A stretch of 64,000 bases of DNA from Opitutaceae bacterium (GTDB taxonomy: Bacteria; Verrucomicrobiota; Verrucomicrobiia; Opitutales; Opitutaceae): positions 35,930 to 99,929 of the forward strand of contig JADJZJ010000021.1 in the NCBI GenBank assembly GCA_016715765.1, given 5' to 3'. The position numbers and the translations under genes were made by a program. Shown piece after piece: positions 48,921-57,256 of this stretch. Position 1 is the stretch's first letter; each line of letters opens with the position of its first letter. The notes below the pieces were generated by a model that ran no database searches, had not been told where the DNA came from, and worked only from the letters and a program-made list of their open reading frames with translations.

Positions 48921-51401
48921 AGGGGGGACAAGGCTCAGACTGTCGAGGACGACGCCGGCATCGACCATGAACACTTTCAGACAGTGGGAGCCGGCGGGGA
49001 GGACGGGAAGGGTGACGGTGGCGATGAGGCGATTGTCGAGGACGCCGCGGGCCCAGTCGGGAGAGCCGTCCGGTACGTTGACCACAACTTCCTGGAGGGG
49101 AGCCTCATCCACGGCAATGGCGAGACGCAGGCCGCGACCCGGGGCCAAGGGGTGGGTGGGCAGGAATTCGAGACGAAGCAGGCAGGCGCCACTTTCCGTC
49201 AGTTGGAAATCATAGTTGAGTTGCGGGGCGTTGCGCGGGTTGTCGAACGAGGATGCATCGAAGGGTAAAATGGTCACCGCCCGGGCGGAACGGCCGAGAC
49301 CGGGGATGACGGTCCAGGCGGCGCCGGGTTTGTCGATCTTACGGCTGAAGTCGGCCGCGTCCCAGTGGTGCGCAGGATTGATCGGGACGGGCAGGGATTG
49401 GGCGGGAAAGGAGCGCGGCTCCCAGGGCGCGATGCGCATGGACTTCCAGTCATCGTCGGCGGGCTCGAGGTGCATGAAGCCGCGCCATTTGCCGCCGGCG
49501 AGTTCCTCGTTGTATTGGCGGGTGAGTTCGCGGAGGTCGGCATCGGCGGCGCGGGCGGAATCGAAATCTCCCTGCTCGCCGGAGAAGTAGCGGACGTTGG
49601 CGAGGGCGGAGCCGTGGATGGGATAAGCGACCAATTGGGTAAAGGCATCGCGCTGGGCGGAGGACAGAGTGGCGGCCAGGCGGTCGGCGTGGGCGCGCAG
49701 GGTGGCAAAGGCGTGGAGGCGGGCGTCGACCTCGGCGGAGGTCAGGTCACTCGCCCGGGGTTCTTCCTTGGGCAGCCACCATTGCAGGTGCTCGGGGCGG
49801 CGCCGGAAATTGAGCTGGTAGAAGCGGTCCAGCATGCCGGCGACAGCGGGGGCGTGATCGGCGCCGAATTCGCGTTCGGCCCACTGTTGCAGGAAGGCGG
49901 GCTGGGCGTCGGGGCCCCAGGCGTTGATGTCCCAGGCGAGGCGCAGAAAGAATTCGGTGCCGATCTCGGCGGTCTTGAGGTCGCCGACATTGACGATCCA
50001 GACGCGGTCGGCGCCATGGGCATAGGATTTCTTCATTTCCGACCAGATAAGGGCGGGCGGCGTGGTGTTGAGCCAGAGGTAGGCGAGCGGACGGCCGAGG
50101 TAGGAGATGTGGTAGTAGACGCCAAAGCCGCCGGGGCGGGTGCGCTCGGTGGGTGCGGCGAAACTGCGGATGTAGCCGAAGTTGTCGTCGGGCCAGACGA
50201 TCGTGACATCGTCGGGGACGCGGAGGCCCTGGTGGTAGAGGTCGAGGACCTCCTTGTAGGCGCAGAAGATCTGGGGTGGGAGGGTGGCGGTTGGCTGAGA
50301 GTCTGGAGGCGAGCGGATGCCTTCTGGTGGTCGAATGATTGCGACCGAGGGCGGTCGCGCTCCCAGGAGGGCCTGCTGGTCGGCGAAGACCTGCTCGAGG
50401 ACCTTGATGCGCTGGGCGTCGGTGGTGGTGCCCTGGATCGCGCTGTCGTGGATGCCGCGCATGCCGATCGTATAGAGGTTCTCGTAGCGGCCGTTGGTGC
50501 GGACGCGCTCCGCCCAGTAGGCGAGCACGCCGTCGCGATTGGTCACATAGTTGTAGGTGTCGTGCGGTGCGGTCCATTCGCGGACATTGTTGCGCAGGAG
50601 CGGCTCGGCGTGGGAGGAGCCCATGACGATGGCGTAATCGTCGGCGAGCCGGGCGTTGCGCGAGTCGGCATTGAACGGACTGGTGCACGCATGCATCGCG
50701 GGCCAGAGGGTGTTGGCCTTCAGGCGCAGCAGCAGTTCGAAGACCTTGGCGTAGGTTTTGGGTCCGATGCCGCCGTTCCCGGGCTCGAAGTTTTGCGCGG
50801 CCCACGGCTGGAGCCCCCAGTCCTCGTCGTTGAGGAATATGCCGCGATATTTGACTGAAGGCGGACCGAAGCGGTGCGTGCCGTCGGGAATGAGGAGCTC
50901 GGTTTTCCGGTTGGGGGTCACGTCCGCCCACCAGTGCCAGGGTGAAACACCGATCTGCTGGGCCAGTTCGTAGATGCCGTAGGCCGTGCCGCGGCGGTCG
51001 CTGCCGACGATGACGAGGGCTGAGGACACGCCGGGGTAGGGATGGGCAATCGTGGTGATGAGGAAGCTCTCCCACGCGCCGGAGAGGTCGCCGATCGCGA
51101 GCGCGCCGGTGGCCACGAGACCGTCAATCAGCGGGTGCCGCCCGAGCGTGCCGATGAGGACGAGAGGTCCGCCGGCGGGGAAGGGCGTGGCGTTGGTCGC
51201 GGGGCGGATGCCGGTGACGCGCGCGATGTCGGTGGCGAGATCGGCGGCGGCGAGGGCGACGACCTGGTGGTCGGCGGGGGAGGTGACGAGCGTCGCGGCG
51301 TGGCCGCCGGCGACGAGGGGGAAAGGGTCGGCGGCGGCGGCACGGACGGGCTTCGGCAACAGCACACCCACGACAATGAGGATGATCAGGCGATAGATCA
51401 T
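48891..51401 (-). CDS. Exported GH115 xylan alpha-1,2-glucuronidase-like enzyme
   Basis: The 836-residue product has a signal peptide (ending VRAAA) and the GH115 order of motifs: an N-terminal alpha/beta domain, KYRGIFLNDEDWGLQPWA opening the barrel, ANTLWPAMH, then VWPDDNFGYIR, YYHISYLGRPLAYLWLN and WIVNVGDLKTAEI, and a helical bundle plus the start of the C-terminal beta domain. It would cut (4-O-methyl-)glucuronic acid from xylan. Residues encoded at about 50283-50367 (ARPPSVAIIRPPEGIRSPPD) come from a repeat insertion and replace the usual short link before FCAYKEVLDLY. Length is shorter than many GH115 proteins at the C-terminus. Confidence 0.88.
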   Translation of the reverse strand: MIYRLIILIVVGVLLPKPVRAAAADPFPLVAGGHAATLVTSPADHQVVALAAADLATDIARVTGIRPATNATPFPAGGPLVLIGTLGRHPLIDGLVATGALAIGDLSGAWESFLITTIAHPYPGVSSALVIVGSDRRGTAYGIYELAQQIGVSPWHWWADVTPNRKTELLIPDGTHRFGPPSVKYRGIFLNDEDWGLQPWAAQNFEPGNGGIGPKTYAKVFELLLRLKANTLWPAMHACTSPFNADSRNARLADDYAIVMGSSHAEPLLRNNVREWTAPHDTYNYVTNRDGVLAYWAERVRTNGRYENLYTIGMRGIHDSAIQGTTTDAQRIKVLEQVFADQQALLGARPPSVAIIRPPEGIRSPPDSQPTATLPPQIFCAYKEVLDLYHQGLRVPDDVTIVWPDDNFGYIRSFAAPTERTRPGGFGVYYHISYLGRPLAYLWLNTTPPALIWSEMKKSYAHGADRVWIVNVGDLKTAEIGTEFFLRLAWDINAWGPDAQPAFLQQWAEREFGADHAPAVAGMLDRFYQLNFRRRPEHLQWWLPKEEPRASDLTSAEVDARLHAFATLRAHADRLAATLSSAQRDAFTQLVAYPIHGSALANVRYFSGEQGDFDSARAADADLRELTRQYNEELAGGKWRGFMHLEPADDDWKSMRIAPWEPRSFPAQSLPVPINPAHHWDAADFSRKIDKPGAAWTVIPGLGRSARAVTILPFDASSFDNPRNAPQLNYDFQLTESGACLLRLEFLPTHPLAPGRGLRLAIAVDEAPLQEVVVNVPDGSPDWARGVLDNRLIATVTLPVLPAGSHCLKVFMVDAGVVLDSLSLVPPGSAGGPPAP
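50341..50367. repeat. Family G hairpin inside the GH115 gene
   Basis: GCGACCGAGGGCGGTCGCGC with the following TCCCAGG is identical to the family G cores at 5426-5449 and 57100-57124. It is in frame in GH115 and encodes LLGARPPSVAII on the minus strand. Confidence 0.85.
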
Positions 51402-51431
51402 GGGCTCCCTTCTCCGATCAGGTTGATTGTT

Positions 51432-51535
51432 GTAGGGCGGGGATTCCGATCCCCGCCTTGGTGGCGTTAATAATTGAAGGAGATATCGAATGAATGCAGA
51501 GGGAAGAAAGGCGGGGATCGGAATCCCCGCCCTAC
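51432..51535. repeat. Family A variant pair between GH115 and the lyase-type gene
   Basis: Facing perfect 26-bp arms (51432-51457 and 51510-51535) start GTAGGGCGGGGATTCC. Both differ from the common family A in the same way (GATTCCGATC in place of GTCTCCGAAC), so the two arms changed together. Confidence 0.85.
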
Positions 51536-51554
51536 ATGGTTCGCGGCCGGCTTT

Positions 51555-54434
51555 TCATGGGGCGGGCGGGACTAGGTTGATCACGACCGGGGTATCGCGG
51601 TCACAGGTGAGGCGGCAGTCGTGCAGCTGCAGCTCGGTGACCTGGATTGAGCTGCGGCGCGAGCCCAGGGTGTCCTTCTGGTCGGGATTCAGCACGGGGC
51701 TGCGCTCCGGGTGAGTGAAATAGAAAAGCCAGGCGCGACCGGCGTTGACGACCACGGCGGCGTGTCCGCCAATCACCCCGTCATCGGCGCCGCGTCCGGG
51801 CGTGGCGAGGAGGTCGTCGGATTGCGCGGTCCACTGGACGAGATCGGTGGAGTGATACACGCCGAGGCCGCACCAGTGGTCCACGAGCATCCAATGCCGA
51901 CCCTGCCACGTGAAGACCACCGGGCCTTCGCCGGGACGGTCACTCACGACGGACACGCGGCCGTGATCGGTCCATGAGTTCAGGTCAGGGCTGTCGGCGC
52001 GATTGATGGCCTTGTTGTCGCGCTCGTTGTTGTACCAGAGCCGCCAACCGCCGCCGGGCAGCGGCAAAACGCAGGCGTCGATCACGCGGTCGGAGGCGAG
52101 GGGCAGGGGACCGGCATAGTTCCACTTGAGCAGGTCCGTACTGGTCAGGTGCACAAGGTGGCGCGGGTGCTCCCAATCTTCGAAAACTCCCGGTACGACC
52201 GTGAGAAACATGTGATGAGTGCCATCGGCGGCGGTGATGATATCCGGCGCCCAATGAGTCGGCCCGGTGCCGGCGATCTCCGGCGGGAGGGAGATGCCGG
52301 CGGTATCAACATAGGCCCACGTGTTGCCGCCGTCGGCGGATTCGGCGATGCCGAGGCGCGTGCCGTGCACCCAGGCGACGCCGGAGAGTCCGGGGACATT
52401 GGCGCGGCGGTTGGTGTAGAACATCCACCAGCGTTGCCGGTGCGGATTCCAGACCACGACGGGATCAGCGGCGCCATCATGGATCGGGTCGCGGAAAAGT
52501 GGCTGCGGGGCGGCCAGAACATCGGCGGGCTGCGACCAACCAGCGAGCGGAACCAGGGCGGGGGCCGGCGCGGCGGTCTCACCGGGCGTGAGCACGACGG
52601 TGATGCGCAGCGTGCCGTCGGCCGGTGCCGTGGCGGTGGCCACCAGCAGGCTGGCGCCGGGATTGGGGGCGTTGAAACCGTCGGCGGGCGGCTCGGCGGG
52701 TTCGACGGTGAACGTGGCGTCGCCGGGCGTGAGCAACTGCGCCTGCAGGGTGCGGCCTTCCTGTCGGAGCATGGCCGAGGCATCGCGACAGGTGACCCCG
52801 GCGCGCGTGGTCATTTGCCAGCGGACCTTGGCGCCCGGGCGGAGGCCGCTGAGTTCATCCTGCACGAGGATGCGGCGGCCGGGCAGCAGCCGGATTCCGC
52901 GGTGCACGGCGGTGGCCTGGCCGGCAAAGACCGGCGAGAGGTCGGCGATCGCGAGTGGGTTGGCACCGGCGGACGAGAAGTGGGTGAAGCGCCCGTAGCC
53001 CGCGACGCGATGCGGCTGGTCGTCGATCGTGAGCGTACTGTGGCAGCGGTTGTTGAGGCGGTAAACCTGCCAGCGCTGCGAATCCTGGGCCTTGTTCCAG
53101 AGGTCGATGTTCTTCGATTCGAGCGAGTAATAGTCCTGCATGCCAAGCTCGATGCCCCAACGCACGCCGTCGGCCTCGAGCACGAACGAGCCGGCGTCCA
53201 TGTGCGCGTGGTTGAGTTCCGCGGCTCCGCCCTTGATCGCGAGATAGAGCGCGGCGGGATCGGTCCACGACTCCCGGAATACCGCGATGGGATTCACGCC
53301 CCGCCCCAGCCAGCGCAAGGGCAGGTCGGGAGCGGTCACGGCGGCCGGGGCGGCGGGCCACCAAAGCATGGTCAGGACGGCGAAGCGGTCGCGCAATGCC
53401 GCGGTCAGTCCGTGGTCGGGGTCCTGCAACTGGCGCAGTTCGGTGGCGATCAAGCCGGGGTCGCCCAGCCGCCGGGCAAACCAGAATAGCGCGGGCTGGA
53501 ACTGCGGCCGCTCGACCCCGTCGGAAAAATTATAGGAGCGACCCGAGGGCGCCGTCAGCTGCGCCACTCCGCCGGCGCTGGCAAGGAAGCCCGGGCGGGC
53601 GGCGAGATCCCAGTCGGTGCCGAGGGCGGATTCGAGGGCGCAGTTGAGCAGCACCTGGTAGGTGGTCCCATAGCCCCAGTAGCTTGGGCCCTCGGGGTAA
53701 ACGCCGTCGGGGGCGTAGGGCGCGAGGCCGTGGCCGATGTGGGCGCGGGCGAGGGTGAGCACCTGGCGGGCGAGGGCCGGGTCGTCCTCGGCGATGACGA
53801 GGGCGCCGAGGCTGAGGCCGCCCCAGCACACCTGGTTCCAATTGTGTTGCGCGATGTGCCACCAGTTGTGCGCGGCGGCCGGATCGAGGCCGGGGCGCAG
53901 GCCCTTTTCGATGAGGGCGCGGCGGATGGTGGCACGCGCCGCCGGCGTCAGGACGTCGTCGAGCCAGTCGCATCCGATGGCCAGTGCCAGGGTCATCTCG
54001 CCGGTGTCGAGGAAGTGGGACGGATTCCAGTCGGGAAAAGCCGCGGCGGCCAGCATCTCGGCTTCGGCCCGGCGCGCGTAGACGGGGTCGCCGGTCATGC
54101 GGTGGGCGTAGGCCAGACCAAGGACGCGGCCGACCACCTCGCGAGAGACGCCCAGGAGACGGCGGCCGGTTTTTTCGTAACGGGAGGGAGGCGTAGCGAG
54201 CGCCGCATGCGCCGACTGCATCAAACCGGCGTGGAAGGTGGCGGCCAGGGGATCGGCGGCGACCCGGGCGCGGATCGCGGACCAATCCGCGGCGGTGGCC
54301 AGCAGGCGGGGATGGCCGGGGCGCAGGTTGGCGAGAGGGTCGGAATCAGGATGAGATTGGGCGGACATGGAGAGGGCGGCACCCAGACAGAGGATGATCA
54401 GGGCAAGCGGACCGGGCAGATTACGGGGCGACAC
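51555..54434 (-). CDS. Heparinase II/III-like lyase fused to a GH43/GH117-like propeller
   Basis: The 959-residue exported protein joins two enzyme types. Residues 25-620 are heparinase II/III-like: an (alpha/alpha) toroid with HNWWHIAQHNWNQVCWG and DGVYPEGPSYWGYG, then the beta-sheet domain with ELNHAHMDAGSFVLEADG, where His-x-His-x-Asp is the family mark. Residues 640-959 read like a five-bladed GH43/GH117-type propeller (DPVVVWNPHRQRWWMFYTNR, THWAPDIITAADG, VIDACVLPLPGGGW, DRPGEGPVVF). The lyase would cleave an acidic polysaccharide by elimination and the propeller would trim products. The fusion is unusual in my knowledge. Signal peptide ends about MSAQ. Confidence 0.82.
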   Translation of the reverse strand: MSPRNLPGPLALIILCLGAALSMSAQSHPDSDPLANLRPGHPRLLATAADWSAIRARVAADPLAATFHAGLMQSAHAALATPPSRYEKTGRRLLGVSREVVGRVLGLAYAHRMTGDPVYARRAEAEMLAAAAFPDWNPSHFLDTGEMTLALAIGCDWLDDVLTPAARATIRRALIEKGLRPGLDPAAAHNWWHIAQHNWNQVCWGGLSLGALVIAEDDPALARQVLTLARAHIGHGLAPYAPDGVYPEGPSYWGYGTTYQVLLNCALESALGTDWDLAARPGFLASAGGVAQLTAPSGRSYNFSDGVERPQFQPALFWFARRLGDPGLIATELRQLQDPDHGLTAALRDRFAVLTMLWWPAAPAAVTAPDLPLRWLGRGVNPIAVFRESWTDPAALYLAIKGGAAELNHAHMDAGSFVLEADGVRWGIELGMQDYYSLESKNIDLWNKAQDSQRWQVYRLNNRCHSTLTIDDQPHRVAGYGRFTHFSSAGANPLAIADLSPVFAGQATAVHRGIRLLPGRRILVQDELSGLRPGAKVRWQMTTRAGVTCRDASAMLRQEGRTLQAQLLTPGDATFTVEPAEPPADGFNAPNPGASLLVATATAPADGTLRITVVLTPGETAAPAPALVPLAGWSQPADVLAAPQPLFRDPIHDGAADPVVVWNPHRQRWWMFYTNRRANVPGLSGVAWVHGTRLGIAESADGGNTWAYVDTAGISLPPEIAGTGPTHWAPDIITAADGTHHMFLTVVPGVFEDWEHPRHLVHLTSTDLLKWNYAGPLPLASDRVIDACVLPLPGGGWRLWYNNERDNKAINRADSPDLNSWTDHGRVSVVSDRPGEGPVVFTWQGRHWMLVDHWCGLGVYHSTDLVQWTAQSDDLLATPGRGADDGVIGGHAAVVVNAGRAWLFYFTHPERSPVLNPDQKDTLGSRRSSIQVTELQLHDCRLTCDRDTPVVINLVPPAP

Positions 54435-54507
54435 GGACGAAAATACTGACGGTTTGCGCGGTGGCGTCCATGGCGGATGCGGCGGACGGTTTGATCCGAT
54501 CCGGGCA

Positions 54508-54702
54508 ATTTAACCGCAAAGAACGCAGAGAGCGCAAAGACCAGAAGAGTTAACCACTCATGCACACCAATTGACACTAATGTGAGGATTCCAATCCGGC
54601 ATTCACCGTTAAGATTCCAATCCCCAAATATCAGTGTGAATCGGTGTGCATGAGTGGTTCCTGGCCTGGTCGCTTGCGTTCCCTGCGTTCTTTGCGGTTA
54701 AA
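54508..54702. repeat. Nested micro-repeat palindromes before GH112
   Basis: Outer arms 54508-54527 and 54683-54702 (TTTAACCGCAAAGAACGCAG) are perfect 20-bp inverted copies. Inside, AACCACTCATGCACACC at 54552-54568 faces its exact complement at 54643-54659. The gap 54435-54802 otherwise has no gene and presumably holds the promoters of the two divergent genes. Confidence 0.85.
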
Positions 54703-54802
54703 CCCGGATTGGATTCTGCCGGACCATCCGAAAACGGGGGGCTTTTGTTTGCGGGCGAGGGGTGGTTGGCTGGGGGCTTAACCCTCATCCCCGAATTTCC
54801 CC

Positions 54803-57256
54803 ATGTCCACGACCGATCTGACCCAAGGTGACTTCACCCTGCCCGGTGAAGCCGGCCATGAAGCTTTGACGCTCCGCCTCGCGAAAAAATGGGGCGCCGA
54901 CACGATCCGTGATTCCGACGGCACGCAGCTCTCGCCCGAGATCGTGTCGTCCGGCTACGCGATCTACTCGACCATCTGCCTGCCGCGTTCCGTGCAGCCC
55001 TGGGCGCGCGTCAACCACGACAAGCTGCAGCAGAACTACCTGATGAGCTTCCCGGTTGTCGCCGGACAGGCGAAGACCACGATCACACTTTTGGCGGGCT
55101 ATTACACCGAGCAGTTCACGCTGAACCTCAAGGACAGCCCGAAGCGGTGGTGGCAGGTCTTTGACCGCACGACCGGCCGGGAAGTGCCCAAGGCCCGATG
55201 GTCGGTCAACCCGCGGAAGGGCACCGTCACGGTCACCGGCACCAAACCGGGGCACAAGTACACGGTGAACTTCCTCGCCTTCCGGCTGTGGGAGGAGATC
55301 TCGATGTACAATCACCTCACGAACAACTGGGGTGACCGCGAGCATCTGGCCGCCGTTGATCCCATGCAGCCTGAGACGCAGCTGGTGCTGCTCGAGTTTC
55401 TCGACCGGTGGCTGCGGGAGCATCCGGACACCCGCGTCGTGCGCTTCACGTCGATGTTCTACAACTTCTCGTGGTTCTGGGGGGCGGACCATGCGAAGCT
55501 CCGGGACCTTTATTCCGACTGGGGCGACTACGCGATGACCGTCAGCCCGCGGGCGCTGCGGCTCTTCGAGAAAAAGTACGGCTACCGGCTCACGTCCGAG
55601 GACTTCGTCAATGGCGGCCTGTACAACTCCACGCACAACGCGCCGTCGCGCCGCTACCGCGACTACATGGATTTCATGCACGACTTCGTGATCGGCTTCG
55701 GCCGCCGGTGCATCGACCTCGTCCATCAATACGGCAAGCTCGCCTACGTCTTCTATGATGACCACTGGATCGGCGTGGAGCCGAGCAGCCCGCGTTTCCA
55801 TGAATTCGGCTTCGACGGCCTGATCAAGTGCGTGTTCAACGCCTTCGAGGTCCGGCTTTGCGCGCACTCCACCGGGGTGAAGACGCACGAACTGCGCCTG
55901 CACCCGTATCTCTTCCCGACCGGACTGAAGGGCGAGCCGACCTTCAAGACCGGCGGCAACCCGACGCTCGATGCGAAGAACTTCTGGATCGATGCGCGGC
56001 GCGGACTCGTGCGCGCGCCGATCGATCGCATCGGACTGGGCGGCTATCTGTCGCTGGTCGAGCCGTTCCCGGATTTCCAGGATTACATCGAGGGGCTGGC
56101 CCGGGAGTTCCGTCTGCTGAAGTCCTTCCATGCCGGCGACCAGCCCTGGACCGCGCCGTTCAAGGTGGCCGTGCTCACGGCGTGGGGCGACCTGCGGGCG
56201 TGGACCTGCTCGGGCCACTTCACCAAGGGGGTCGTGCTCTACGATGTGCTCGAGTCTCTCGCCGGCCTCGCGCTGGACGTGCAGTTCATCAGCTTTGACG
56301 ACTTGGTGACGAAGGGTGTGCCGAAGGGGGTGAAGGTCGTCATCAACGCCGGTCGCGCCGGCAGTGCGTGGAGCGGCGGCCAATACTGGAACGACCCGCG
56401 GGTCGAGGCCGTGCTCACGCAGTTTGTGCAGAAGGGCGGCGGCCTGGTCGGCATCGGTGAGCCCAGTGCCCTCCCGCAGCCGGGCCAGTGTTTCAAGCTC
56501 GCGCAGGTGCTCGGGCTCGATCGCGACACCGGCGATCGCGTGGCCAACGGCAAATACAAGTATGCCGCACCGGTGGCGCCGGTGGCGGAGCATTTCATCA
56601 CGGCGGATGTCACGGGGCCGCTGGAGTTGGGATCCGAAACCGGGGAACTGTATGTCCTGTCGGGGGAGACGCAGGTGCTGGCGGAGCGCGACGGCGCGCC
56701 GCGGCTGGCGGTGCATGCGTTTGGCCGGGGCCGCAGCGTTTATCTGAGCGGACTCAGGTTCAGTCCCGAAAACACCCGCCTGCTGCACCGCGCGCTTTTC
56801 TGGGCGGCATCGCAGGAGGCGAAGTGGGGGACATGGCAGTCGGCGAATGTGCGAACCGAGGCGACCTGGTTCGCCAAAGCCGGCAAGCTTGTGGTCATCA
56901 ACAACGCCGGCGAACCGCAGGAGACGGTGGTCACGCTTGGGACGGAAGCGCGCATCGCGCATGGTGCGGCTCGAGGCGCACGGGATTGCGATTCTGGATG
57001 TGAAGGCGTGAAGCCTTGGGCGACCGCCCTCGGCGTGCCGCAGGGTCAAGTCAAGCAGGCCAACTCGGTGTGGTCTGTTGGGATCAACCTCAGGTTGGTG
57101 CGACCGAGGGCGGTCGCGCTCCCATCCGATCCATCGCCTGCTCCCAGGCTCCTACCTGATATCAGGCACCCTGTTTTCTATCCGGACCGTCCGGTTCCTT
57201 CCGGTTCGCGCTGGACGAAACAGAAGCGCATGAATCTGCTCCACCCCAGTTCATGA
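54803..57256 (+). CDS. GH112 beta-galactoside phosphorylase, frameshifted near its end
   Basis: The start LAKKWGADTIRDSDGTQLSPEI (in part) is the GH112 signature, with the catalytic Asp in IRDSDG. The family cleaves beta-1,3-galactosyl-N-acetylhexosamines or beta-1,4-galactosyl-rhamnose using phosphate, giving galactose 1-phosphate. No signal peptide, so cytoplasmic. The last expected strand, VRLEAHGIAILDVKA with stop at 57009-57011, is in the +1 frame; the current frame leaves it at about 56970 and runs 245 nt through repeats to 57256. Removal of one G in ATGGTG (56972-56975) restores the ancestral end. RhaT downstream favours galactosyl-rhamnose. Confidence 0.85.
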   Translation: MSTTDLTQGDFTLPGEAGHEALTLRLAKKWGADTIRDSDGTQLSPEIVSSGYAIYSTICLPRSVQPWARVNHDKLQQNYLMSFPVVAGQAKTTITLLAGYYTEQFTLNLKDSPKRWWQVFDRTTGREVPKARWSVNPRKGTVTVTGTKPGHKYTVNFLAFRLWEEISMYNHLTNNWGDREHLAAVDPMQPETQLVLLEFLDRWLREHPDTRVVRFTSMFYNFSWFWGADHAKLRDLYSDWGDYAMTVSPRALRLFEKKYGYRLTSEDFVNGGLYNSTHNAPSRRYRDYMDFMHDFVIGFGRRCIDLVHQYGKLAYVFYDDHWIGVEPSSPRFHEFGFDGLIKCVFNAFEVRLCAHSTGVKTHELRLHPYLFPTGLKGEPTFKTGGNPTLDAKNFWIDARRGLVRAPIDRIGLGGYLSLVEPFPDFQDYIEGLAREFRLLKSFHAGDQPWTAPFKVAVLTAWGDLRAWTCSGHFTKGVVLYDVLESLAGLALDVQFISFDDLVTKGVPKGVKVVINAGRAGSAWSGGQYWNDPRVEAVLTQFVQKGGGLVGIGEPSALPQPGQCFKLAQVLGLDRDTGDRVANGKYKYAAPVAPVAEHFITADVTGPLELGSETGELYVLSGETQVLAERDGAPRLAVHAFGRGRSVYLSGLRFSPENTRLLHRALFWAASQEAKWGTWQSANVRTEATWFAKAGKLVVINNAGEPQETVVTLGTEARIAHGAARGARDCDSGCEGVKPWATALGVPQGQVKQANSVWSVGINLRLVRPRAVALPSDPSPAPRLLPDIRHPVFYPDRPVPSGSRWTKQKRMNLLHPSS
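57100..57157. repeat. Family G hairpin and partial family D arm in the GH112 tail
   Basis: A family G hairpin (GCGACCGAGGGCGGTCGCGC) is at 57100-57124 and a partial reverse family D arm (CAGGCTCCTACC) at about 57145-57157. Both are translated in the frameshifted tail of the GH112 frame. Confidence 0.8.
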
